Positions 7,976 to 15,428 of a DNA stretch of 64,000 bases are shown piece by piece. Every line of letters begins with the position of its first letter. Positions within the stretch are counted from its first letter, which is position 1. The position numbers and the translations under genes are program-made. The notes beneath the pieces are model-generated. The model made no database searches. It was not told the origin of the DNA and worked only from the letters and a program-made list of their open reading frames with translations. The stretch covers positions 62,001 to 126,000 of the forward strand of contig JADCLS010000002.1 of NCBI GenBank assembly GCA_026702845.1, given 5' to 3'. Source of the DNA: Candidatus Heimdallarchaeota archaeon (GTDB lineage: Archaea; Asgardarchaeota; Heimdallarchaeia; Heimdallarchaeales; Kariarchaeaceae).

Positions 7976-9058
7976 TTAATCGATTTCAATTACTTTGAAA
8001 ATATTCAATCTAAAATTCAATAGGAGCTCATCAAATATTACGGTTGAAGCTGCAATCTCTTCAATACTTTCGGTTTCATGGGATTTTATTGCCTCATTGA
8101 ACTGGTTCATGGCCTTGTGCATGAAGCCAGATACTAATTCATAATTTGAGAGTATCAAATCATTGATATCACGCAGACAGACAAATCCGATAATGTAAAT
8201 GTTACTGGATGAGCTTAGAAGATCAATGAAGGCAATATAATGAAAATATCCACGTGGATCGTTCCATGGCATACTTGCCTCAACACTTGAAGATCCAGCC
8301 AGCGCCTCAACATCAATAGTAGAAGCAACTTTAATGCTGTTAACAAATTCCTTATCTGAGAAGGTATCATAACTTGGTGATTTCTTAATAATGGTTGGAC
8401 CTATCAACTCATCATAGAGTGTGATATAAGCCGCGGGGATATAATCCTCAAATCTCGGTTTCGGCTTGTCCTTGATGGTTGCCTCATTGATAAACACATC
8501 TACAATCTTACGTACAGTTTCCTCCACACATGCCTGGATATTCTTCCCTGTTTTTGCAGAGGTACGATAAGACGAGATGAAGTAATCAGGAAATAACTTT
8601 CGCAACTCCTCAACCTTCTTATGTTGATCATCTTCGACAATGAAATTACTTGTAATGTTTGGAACCTCAAGGAGGTCAATTTTATTACCAACAATGGCAA
8701 TAATGTTACCAATATTGGATAACTCCACATAACGATCAATCCATACTTTCACTTGATCAAATGATTCCTTATTTGTTACATCATACATTACAATTGCTGC
8801 ATGAGCCCCTCGGAAATACGCACCATGGGTGATATTGAATATCTGTTGGCCTGCGATGTCCCAGATTGTTACTTGAACAGGAAGAGAATCAACTTGATAT
8901 TCTGTAACTGAAAAATCCGCTCCTATTGTACTCAAATAGTTGGATTTGAAGCTCTTCCCCAAATATGCACGTCTAAGGGACGTTTTACCTACTCGACCGT
9001 CACCTATGATCACAATTTTAGTCGAAAATTTTCTTCTTAATCCTCTAGGATGCTCCAT
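7976..9058 (-). CDS. Rab-like GTPase with C-terminal longin-like domain (paralogue A)
   Basis: 360 residues from the ATG at 9058; an ATG nine codons upstream is also possible, but the shorter N-terminus matches the paralogue at 9242. The G domain covers about residues 1-190: GDGRVGKT P-loop, Thr in the STIGAD switch I, WDIAGQ, GNKID and TSAKT, all intact. A second domain of about 165 residues starts at FEDYIPAAYITLYDELIG. Its apparent order is two strands, a helix, two or three strands (HYIAFIDLL, NIYIIGFVCL) and long helices, which fits a longin-like fold. That is inferred from pattern only. It is head-to-head with a clear paralogue. Likely role: membrane-trafficking-like switch with a built-in adaptor domain. 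No prenylation Cys. Confidence 0.85.
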   Translation of the reverse strand: MEHPRGLRRKFSTKIVIIGDGRVGKTSLRRAYLGKSFKSNYLSTIGADFSVTEYQVDSLPVQVTIWDIAGQQIFNITHGAYFRGAHAAIVMYDVTNKESFDQVKVWIDRYVELSNIGNIIAIVGNKIDLLEVPNITSNFIVEDDQHKKVEELRKLFPDYFISSYRTSAKTGKNIQACVEETVRKIVDVFINEATIKDKPKPRFEDYIPAAYITLYDELIGPTIIKKSPSYDTFSDKEFVNSIKVASTIDVEALAGSSSVEASMPWNDPRGYFHYIAFIDLLSSSSNIYIIGFVCLRDINDLILSNYELVSGFMHKAMNQFNEAIKSHETESIEEIAASTVIFDELLLNFRLNIFKVIEID

Positions 9059-9241
9059 CGCAAGCACCCATAATATGCTTCGCATACATAAATTGATTTC
9101 TCAATCTAGGAACTTGCGTAGACTATGGATTTTTTTTAAAGCGATTTAGGTGTAATTAGGAAAGGTTTGTCAGATACTGTGAGTTTGTATTCTTCTCACT
9201 AGTTAAGTTTATCAACATAAACACGAGCTCTAGACGAGACG
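9059..9241. promoter_or_regulatory. Bidirectional promoter region between the two GTPase paralogues
   Basis: 183 bases separate the two divergent GTPase starts, so both promoters must lie here. A short inverted repeat TATGC-TTC-GCATA is at 9074-9086. No strong TATA box is obvious for the rightward gene. Confidence 0.4.
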
Positions 9242-10306
9242 ATGTCTAAAACCAAACACTTTGCCACAAAGATCATTCTCATCGGTTCACCCACTGTAGG
9301 CAAGACTTCTCTACGTCGATCCTATTTAGGAAAGAGCTTCCGAGCAAATTACTTGCAAACAATTGGGGCAGACTTCAGTATCTTCTCATATAAAGTAAAC
9401 GAGCATGATGAGGCAAGTGTGGTGACGCAAAATTCACTTTGGGATATTGCAGGACAAGATCTCTATGAGAAAGCCCACCCAAGGTACTTCCGCGGTTCAC
9501 ATGCCGCGTTGGTCATCTTCGATGTAACAAACCCTGATACTTTTGATGTACTGGATACTTGGATCGAACGATTCACATCACTATCTAACCTTGGAAAAAT
9601 TATCGCGGTCATCGGTAACAAGATCGATCTCGAAGTCAAAATTACGCAACAGGATCAAGATACCTATATTACAAATCTACGACAACGATTACCTGATTAT
9701 ACTATTCTTTCATATCGAACCTCTGCTAAAATAGGTACTAATATTCAAAGCTGTGTGCAAACAACTGTAGAGGCGATACTTAAACAGTACGAGACCCCGC
9801 TGGAAAAAGAGGTTAAAAGGGAACTAAAAATTGATGATTATCTCCCCGCTGCCTATATCATGATGTATGATGACTTTGCTGGCCCATCAATTATCAAAAA
9901 GTCACCTAGTTCAGAGGTGAATAACAAAGAATTTATCTCAGCAATGAAAATATCTACTCTCATTGATACAGATCTTCTGGATAATTCTCCACATGTGGAA
10001 GGATCAAGTCCGTGGCAATCTCCAAATGGCTCATTGCACTATATAGCATTTATCAACTTGCTAAACAAGGATTCGAATAAACTATTCATCATTTCATTTG
10101 TTGCAGATCACAATCTCGATGATATGCTCTTGAGTAAATCTGAAGTGATCTCAGGATTTCTACACAAAGTAATGAATGAATTCAACAGGATCGTTATCAA
10201 TGCCAAGGATAGTATCGAGCATATAGGTAGTAATACTTTGGATTTCGATACAATATTGCTTAAATTACGATTAGATATATTTAATCTTGTAAAAAATGAG
10301 CTCTAA
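9242..10306 (+). CDS. Rab-like GTPase with C-terminal longin-like domain (paralogue B)
   Basis: 354 residues. The G domain has GSPTVGKT, QTIGADF (switch I Thr), WDIAGQ, GNKIDL and TSAKI. A C-terminal domain follows from about residue 195 (DDYLPAAYIMMYDDFAG). It aligns with paralogue A along its whole length, with shared blocks such as GPSIIKKSPS, the LHYIAFINLL strand and a VISGFLHKVMNEFN helix. An extra short insertion sits before WDIAGQ. The divergent arrangement with conserved two-domain architecture indicates local duplication followed by divergence; the two could act as a pair. It overlaps the convergent small gene by 4 bases. Confidence 0.85.
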   Translation: MSKTKHFATKIILIGSPTVGKTSLRRSYLGKSFRANYLQTIGADFSIFSYKVNEHDEASVVTQNSLWDIAGQDLYEKAHPRYFRGSHAALVIFDVTNPDTFDVLDTWIERFTSLSNLGKIIAVIGNKIDLEVKITQQDQDTYITNLRQRLPDYTILSYRTSAKIGTNIQSCVQTTVEAILKQYETPLEKEVKRELKIDDYLPAAYIMMYDDFAGPSIIKKSPSSEVNNKEFISAMKISTLIDTDLLDNSPHVEGSSPWQSPNGSLHYIAFINLLNKDSNKLFIISFVADHNLDDMLLSKSEVISGFLHKVMNEFNRIVINAKDSIEHIGSNTLDFDTILLKLRLDIFNLVKNEL

Positions 10307-10512
10307 ATCATCTGTTCAAGAGTATCAAGCCGTTTGAGAACATCAAGTAATAGAGCATGGATAAACAGATAAAACATATCTGCATTACTATCTGGCTCTA
10401 TCTCATCAAGAATGACCAGTGATCTCTCATAGGCTTTCTCGTATTCATCATGGTTGAGGAACACCCCAAATTGTGTCCTCAATCGCTGTATGAACTCTTC
10501 TTTACTTATCAT
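10303..10512 (-). CDS. Small helical protein of unknown function
   Basis: 69 residues from the ATG at 10512 (MISKEEFIQRLRTQFGVFL...). A TATATA box at 10534-10540 lies 22-28 bases upstream, so translation from this codon without a leader is favoured. An in-frame ATG at 10587 would place the start above the promoter. The sequence is mostly helical with alternating charged and hydrophobic residues and no known motif. Its stop overlaps the end of the GTPase gene by 4 bases. Confidence 0.55.
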   Translation of the reverse strand: MISKEEFIQRLRTQFGVFLNHDEYEKAYERSLVILDEIEPDSNADMFYLFIHALLLDVLKRLDTLEQMI

Positions 10513-10590
10513 AGATTTCATACTGCTCCAGGGTATATAAGCAAAGAGTACAGATGATTGAAAGTGAAGGTTCAAACTGATCTGCAAATC

Positions 10591-10598
10591 TTAATATA
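10591..10598 (+). promoter_or_regulatory. TATA-like box for the 10631 gene
   Basis: TTAATATA lies 33-40 bases before the ATG at 10631 but only 6-13 before an in-frame GTG at 10604. A transcript starting about 25 bases downstream would exclude the GTG, so the ATG is preferred. Confidence 0.4.
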
Positions 10599-10630
10599 GC
10601 CACGTGGGAAGAAATAGTAAGGTAGTCAAT

Positions 10631-11095
10631 ATGTTTGGAGATCCCAGCGGGATGCCCGCAGATAAGATGCTACGTTTGTTTATCATTCAAGCTATATCGT
10701 CATTTGTTGCAGGAGATAGAGAGAGTGGATTACATTATCTGAATGAGGTGAAAACTAGTTTCGCACAGTATCAGTCCTCCCTCAATCCAACTTTGAAATC
10801 ACTGGCTAAGGAAATCATACAATCATTGGATATGTTTGCACCTGGTGCATCAAGTACTGCTTTTACTGATGTCAATGCTGGCACTCCACAGCAGGAAATG
10901 GCTGCAGCTTTCTCTCAAACTCAAGAATCTTCTCCAAAACAACCGGTTTTCGAGGAACCAACACAAGAAACCCAGCAGGTCCAACCTATACACCACCCGA
11001 CTGATCCTGCACCAAGCGGTTCACCTGATGGTTCTGTAACATCTGATCTTGAGAAGCTACTAGCGCGAAGAAAGGCTAGAAGAAAGAATAAATAG
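10631..11095 (+). CDS. Unknown protein with helical head and Gln/Pro-rich linker
   Basis: 154 residues from the ATG at 10631; a GTG at 10604 would add nine. Residues 1-70 are predicted helical. About residues 75-130 are low-complexity, rich in Gln, Pro, Thr and Ser (QQVQPIHHPTDPAP...). The end is a short helix with a strongly basic tail (LARRKARRKNK), suggesting a disordered tether with a nucleic-acid- or membrane-contacting end. No family recognised. It ends 13 bases before the convergent carbamate kinase stop. Confidence 0.6.
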   Translation: MFGDPSGMPADKMLRLFIIQAISSFVAGDRESGLHYLNEVKTSFAQYQSSLNPTLKSLAKEIIQSLDMFAPGASSTAFTDVNAGTPQQEMAAAFSQTQESSPKQPVFEEPTQETQQVQPIHHPTDPAPSGSPDGSVTSDLEKLLARRKARRKNK

Positions 11096-11108
11096 TTTTC
11101 CAACAATA

Positions 11109-12029
11109 TTAATTGATAATTCTTGTTCCAGTGGTACCCTCAAGGGCATCAAATAATAATTCAACTGATGTGATCAAGGATTCACCCTTGAAATTCAAGC
11201 AGGCATTAATCTTGGGGCCCATGCTTCCAGACATTGCTTGAGCATTGGTCTCCAGCATAGATCTTGCCTCTTCTCCAGATAACTTGCTAATAAGTTTCTG
11301 TTTATCAGTACCAAAATCACGGTATACACCATCAACATTCGTAAGAATTACAAGCATATCAGCACCAATACTGGAAGCTAAAACAGCGGATGCAAGATCC
11401 TTATCAATAACAGCATCTACTAGCTGTAATTTTCCATCATCAATTGTTGGAGAACCACCACCACCTACTGCAACAACTAAATGGTTTTCCTCCATTAGTT
11501 GTTTAATAAGATCTGCCTCGTAGGCATGGAGAGGTTGAGGAGACGCTACAACTCTTCGGTAACCTTCATTTTTCTTGGTATATTGATGATCACTCTGATA
11601 GAGATTGCGGTACTCCTCCTCGTTGTAGAATGGGCCAATGGGTTTGGTTGGATTGCTAAATCCAGGATCATTCTTATCAACAATCACGGTGGTTGGAATG
11701 ACATAAACCTTCTTCTCTAGGCCTAAATCACGGAGTTCATTAACAAGTGCATGCTGTAATGCTACACCTATCTGACCCTGAGACAGAGCACCTAGGATAT
11801 TAAGTGGAAGATTTGTCGACCCATGTACATCAGCCTGTTGCTGGAGCAGTAGACTGCCCACTTGTGGACCATTACCATGGGTGATGACTACCGTATAATC
11901 CTTTGCAACAAGTTTTGCCAGGGTATTGGCTGTATTTCTAATCTTTTCCAACTGCTCTTTAAAGGGTTCTCCTTTCTTTTTTGCGTCAGAGAGGGCATTA
12001 CCCCCCAGTGCTACTACTACGCGTTTCAT
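11109..12029 (-). CDS. arcC: Carbamate kinase
   Basis: 306 residues, normal for the family. The amino-acid-kinase fold motifs are clear: VVALGGNAL at residues 4-12, THGNGPQVG near residue 50, PTTVIVD near residue 130, VGGGGSP in the middle and ILTNVDGVY near residue 230. It interconverts carbamoyl phosphate plus ADP with ATP, carbamate and ammonia, either yielding ATP from arginine or purine breakdown or making carbamoyl phosphate. No arginine deiminase or ornithine carbamoyltransferase gene is adjacent, so the physiological direction cannot be read here. Confidence 0.93.
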   Translation of the reverse strand: MKRVVVALGGNALSDAKKKGEPFKEQLEKIRNTANTLAKLVAKDYTVVITHGNGPQVGSLLLQQQADVHGSTNLPLNILGALSQGQIGVALQHALVNELRDLGLEKKVYVIPTTVIVDKNDPGFSNPTKPIGPFYNEEEYRNLYQSDHQYTKKNEGYRRVVASPQPLHAYEADLIKQLMEENHLVVAVGGGGSPTIDDGKLQLVDAVIDKDLASAVLASSIGADMLVILTNVDGVYRDFGTDKQKLISKLSGEEARSMLETNAQAMSGSMGPKINACLNFKGESLITSVELLFDALEGTTGTRIIN

Positions 12030-12157
12030 CGAGAATTGAATGTTCTCAGAGAGTATTTTAAATTCTATTTCTTTACCAATAAAAATTCTATACTAAAACC
12101 TTATCACTACATCTTTGATATTGAAATCTTTATATTTTGATGATAATTAAGAGGTGT

Positions 12158-12943
12158 ATGAAGTACTTAGAGATCAATGAAATGCTTGAAGAAAAGGTTG
12201 TCACGATCTACATGGGATTGGATACACATATTTCAAATAGCTTTACTAGTGAATTTCTTGGGGAGTTATTAGTTACATTACATAAGTATGCAGACGATGA
12301 GCGTTTTAATGCTTTGATTCTCTGCTCAAAAAGCAAATTTTATTCTGTGGGAGGAGATATCAAGCTGATGGCAAAGGGTCTGGAAACAGGTTCTACTCAT
12401 GAATACCTGCAGGAGGTAGTTCCACCCATCAATAAAATAGTCTACTTGCTGGTTACCTTTCCCATCCCCGTGATCAGTATCATTAATGGAGCGGCTGCTG
12501 GTGGTGGTTTATCACTTGCCTTAGCTGCAGATCATATCATAGCAACTGAGAGGGCAAAACTTGCCATGGCATTTGGTAGTATTGGCTTGACACCTGATTC
12601 AGGATCCTCAGTGCTATTCAGCAATCGATTTGGGTATGCTGAAACATTACATGGCATATGCACAGGTAAGGTATATTCTGCTCAAGAAGCAAAACATTTG
12701 GGAGCGGTGGATATTCTTGTCAAGGATGATGAAGAGGGATATAGTAAGGCAATGCAAATCGCAGGAGGATATGGTAGGAGTGACAGAACAGCGACTGTGG
12801 AAACGAAACGGCTCCTGCGTCATGGGTTAAGTTCCACATTAGAATCCCAATTGGAGAGAGAATACCATGCAATTGTCGCCAGTTCAAACCGAGAGGGGTT
12901 CACTCAAATGTTAAAACAATTCTTAGCAAAGCAATCGAGGTAA
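12158..12943 (+). CDS. Enoyl-CoA hydratase/isomerase family protein
   Basis: 261 residues from the ATG at 12158, chosen because GAGGTG lies just upstream and a TTTATATT box sits about 25 bases before it. Crotonase-fold features: the CoA-binding segment KFYSVGGDIKLMA, the oxyanion-hole block NGAAAGGGLSLALAADHIIA and the second active-site segment FGSIGLTPDSGSS. In that segment an Asp replaces the Glu of true hydratases, a pattern typical of PaaG-type and other isomerases, so isomerisation is as likely as hydration. The acyl-CoA substrate is unknown. No other beta-oxidation gene is adjacent. Confidence 0.85.
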   Translation: MKYLEINEMLEEKVVTIYMGLDTHISNSFTSEFLGELLVTLHKYADDERFNALILCSKSKFYSVGGDIKLMAKGLETGSTHEYLQEVVPPINKIVYLLVTFPIPVISIINGAAAGGGLSLALAADHIIATERAKLAMAFGSIGLTPDSGSSVLFSNRFGYAETLHGICTGKVYSAQEAKHLGAVDILVKDDEEGYSKAMQIAGGYGRSDRTATVETKRLLRHGLSSTLESQLEREYHAIVASSNREGFTQMLKQFLAKQSR

Positions 12944-13254
12944 AAAAATATTTGAATAAACAGTTGTGCAGGAATATAGTTTTTGAGCGCACGAATGTTT
13001 TGAATGAAAATTTCACACATTATTGGATTTTAAGGTTTGGAGTTTTGCGCCAATGATTTTATCTATTATACTTGGAGGATACCGTTGAATAAGGGTCATT
13101 AATCTGCTGTTTATTACGAAAAAACATGAAAAATCGGTATGAAAATCAAAATCTCTCTGTAAAAATTGAAAAATTCCATTATTTGCTTTTTTTAGAATAT
13201 GTTTATTGATAAAATATCATTACAAATCAATTAAATTATAAATATCACTTCTTC
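12944..13254. other. Intergenic region carrying the nuoH promoter
   Basis: 311 AT-rich bases with no gene. TTATAAATA at 13233-13241 is a TATA-like box about 32-40 bases before the ATG at 13273 and 14-22 before the ATG at 13255. The rest shows nothing recognisable. Confidence 0.5.
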
Positions 13255-14364
13255 ATGCGACATAGAATAAAAATGTCTGATCCCGAATATTTACCATTCG
13301 AGAAGTTAATCACCCCATTTTTTGAAATGCCCGAAAATTTGACTTGGGTATATATCGTTGTGGGTGCTATTCTCCTCACAACTTGGTCTCTGGTCAACCA
13401 GCTTTTCGCTCCTTATATTGAACGAAAAACAATGGGTAGACAACAGAAACGTCGTGGTCCATCATATGTAGGTCCCTTTGGTGTACTACAAATTCCTGCA
13501 GATACCCTCAAATTATTAATCAAAGAGGATAATCGTCCTGTCGGTTCTGATAGAACAGGTTTCTTCCTTTCAGTATTTGCAGTAACTGCATCTGCAATCA
13601 TGGCATATGCACCCTTACCTTGGGGTGCAGAGGGATTAACTCCTGGAAATATGACCATAGGATTTCTGTATGTATTCGCTGTATTCAGTGTATTCCCTCC
13701 AATGATGTTAATAGGTGGCTGGGCAAGCAACTCCAAGTACTCACTGATCGGAGGATTTAGATCTGCAGGTCAGTTAATTGCCTATGAAATTCCAATGCTT
13801 GTATCCATTCTTGGTATTGTAGCAACTGTGGGTTCCTTTGATCTAAATGTTATCGTTGCCTATCAGGTGGAGCATGGTTGGTTTATATTCAGATACTGGG
13901 GAATCGGTGCTTTTGCTGGTTTGGTGTTCTTACTCTGTGGAATAGCTGAGACAGAGCGTATCCCATTCGATGTACCAGAAGATGAGGCATCACTAGTAAT
14001 GGGACCGAGGACTGAATTTGCATCTTGGAGGATGGCTGCTTTGATGATGGTTGAATACCTACACCTCTGGGCCAATGGTTTATTGGTCATCTATTTCTTC
14101 GTGGGAGGTTATGATCTATTACCCATACCAGGATGGAATGCGTCTTTCGAGAGTAATGGGCTGATACAATTTATTGCTTTGAGCATTAAAGTGTATGGAA
14201 TTGTCTTTATTGCAGCATGGATGAGATCTGCTCTGGCAAGGTTCAGAATTGATCAATTCCTAGTACTCGGTTGGAAATACCTGTTACCCATATCAATAGT
14301 AATCTTATTACTATTCCTCTTAGGCAAGGATGTCAATCTCTTTGACATACCTTGGCCACTTTAA
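13255..14364 (+). CDS. nuoH: Complex I membrane subunit NuoH
   Basis: 369 residues; an ATG six codons in (13273) fits the TATA-like box better. Eight or so transmembrane helices. The family signature at the quinone-site end is clear: ERKTMGRQQKRRGPSYVGP, then GVLQIPADTLKLLIKED, and the acidic loop AETERIPFDVPEDEASLVMG. NuoH links the quinone cavity to the proton-pumping arm. It is the first gene of the nuoHJKL block, with nuoJ starting 12 bases downstream. No nuoI gene follows, unlike the usual H-I-J order. Confidence 0.93.
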   Translation: MRHRIKMSDPEYLPFEKLITPFFEMPENLTWVYIVVGAILLTTWSLVNQLFAPYIERKTMGRQQKRRGPSYVGPFGVLQIPADTLKLLIKEDNRPVGSDRTGFFLSVFAVTASAIMAYAPLPWGAEGLTPGNMTIGFLYVFAVFSVFPPMMLIGGWASNSKYSLIGGFRSAGQLIAYEIPMLVSILGIVATVGSFDLNVIVAYQVEHGWFIFRYWGIGAFAGLVFLLCGIAETERIPFDVPEDEASLVMGPRTEFASWRMAALMMVEYLHLWANGLLVIYFFVGGYDLLPIPGWNASFESNGLIQFIALSIKVYGIVFIAAWMRSALARFRIDQFLVLGWKYLLPISIVILLLFLLGKDVNLFDIPWPL

Positions 14365-14376
14365 AGGTGAGTTATT

Positions 14377-15111
14377 ATGGCATTTGATATGATACTAATT
14401 CCATTCCTCGCCTTGTCCGCATTTATCCTATTCTCGATATTCAAGAGTTTAACCTCCGAGAAAACCATGCAGAGTGTATATTGGCTAATTTTAATGCTTA
14501 TTGCCACAGGATTTATTTTCTTGCTGGCTAATTCTGAGATCCTCTTTGCCTACCAATTAATGGTATATTCAGGAGGTATTGCAGTATTAATGCTATTCGC
14601 TGGTGTACTTACCGAGCAAGATGAATTATTTATTGATACCAGTCTACTTGGATTTGCTCGGACCACAAAATATCAGCTTATCCTATTTGCGATCTTTGTT
14701 GTTGACCTTGTTCTATTAGTGTGGGATTCTGTTACCAATGCTGATTTTGGAGCTGATGTACATCAGCTAGGAGACACCACACAGACATATGGACAAGCTT
14801 TTATTCAAATCAGAGAATTTTCAGTCTATCTTTGGTTCAACATGGCCGAGGTAGTTTTCATACTCGCTCTTGCCCTCCTAACTGCAATCTTGGGATCAGT
14901 AAAACTTGCTATTAGAGAGACAGATTTGGAGGATCTGAGTGATGAATACCTTGCCAGAATTGAGATCAAGAAAGAGGATCTCGATCAGCTTCCGGGTATG
15001 GAAAGTATGGTCGATACTCCCGTAGAAGAACCAATTCCAACTGAATCTGTTGAAGTGACAGAAGAAGAGCTTCCTGTTGAAGAACCTGCTGAAGAGGAGG
15101 AAGAACTATGA
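14377..15111 (+). CDS. nuoJ: Complex I membrane subunit NuoJ with long acidic tail
   Basis: 244 residues with five transmembrane helices, including the conserved block ILFAYQLMVYSGGIAVLMLF (about residues 50-69). Start: an ATG preceded by AAAGGTGAG. After the last helix there is an extra hydrophilic tail from about residue 188, very rich in Glu and Pro (VEEPIPTESVEVTEEELP...). Standard NuoJ is about 165-185 residues, so the tail is an addition of unknown purpose. The stop overlaps the nuoK start by 4 bases (ATGA), indicating translational coupling. Confidence 0.9.
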   Translation: MAFDMILIPFLALSAFILFSIFKSLTSEKTMQSVYWLILMLIATGFIFLLANSEILFAYQLMVYSGGIAVLMLFAGVLTEQDELFIDTSLLGFARTTKYQLILFAIFVVDLVLLVWDSVTNADFGADVHQLGDTTQTYGQAFIQIREFSVYLWFNMAEVVFILALALLTAILGSVKLAIRETDLEDLSDEYLARIEIKKEDLDQLPGMESMVDTPVEEPIPTESVEVTEEELPVEEPAEEEEEL

Positions 15112-15428
15112 TTCCCGTAGAATACTTTATGACACTGAGTATCCTGATGTTCTCAGGTGGACTTTTTGGTGTACTAACCCAGAAAAATGCTGTTAGAATT
15201 CTTGTTTCTGTAGAAATTCTTCTTAACTCAGCAAATGTTGCACTTGCTGCCTTTAATGGTGCACATGGAATAGGTGTGGAGGGATGGACCTTCATGCTTG
15301 TCATCATAGCTATAGCCGCAGCCGAAGCAGCCATTGGTATGGCTATTTTCCTAAGCGTCTACAGAAATTATAGTGAGATTGTTGTTCCCAATATTTTCTC
15401 ACTTGGAGAGACGGAGGAGGCATATTAA
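15108..15428 (+). CDS. nuoK: Complex I membrane subunit NuoK
   Basis: 106 residues, three transmembrane helices, the usual size of NuoK (MrpC-like fold). The conserved intramembrane Glu residues are present in SVEILLNSANVALAAF (helix 2) and in the AAAEAAIGMAIFL segment (helix 3), part of the central hydrophilic axis for proton transfer. The start overlaps nuoJ by 4 bases and the stop shares one base with the nuoL start (TAATG). Confidence 0.93.
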   Translation: MIPVEYFMTLSILMFSGGLFGVLTQKNAVRILVSVEILLNSANVALAAFNGAHGIGVEGWTFMLVIIAIAAAEAAIGMAIFLSVYRNYSEIVVPNIFSLGETEEAY

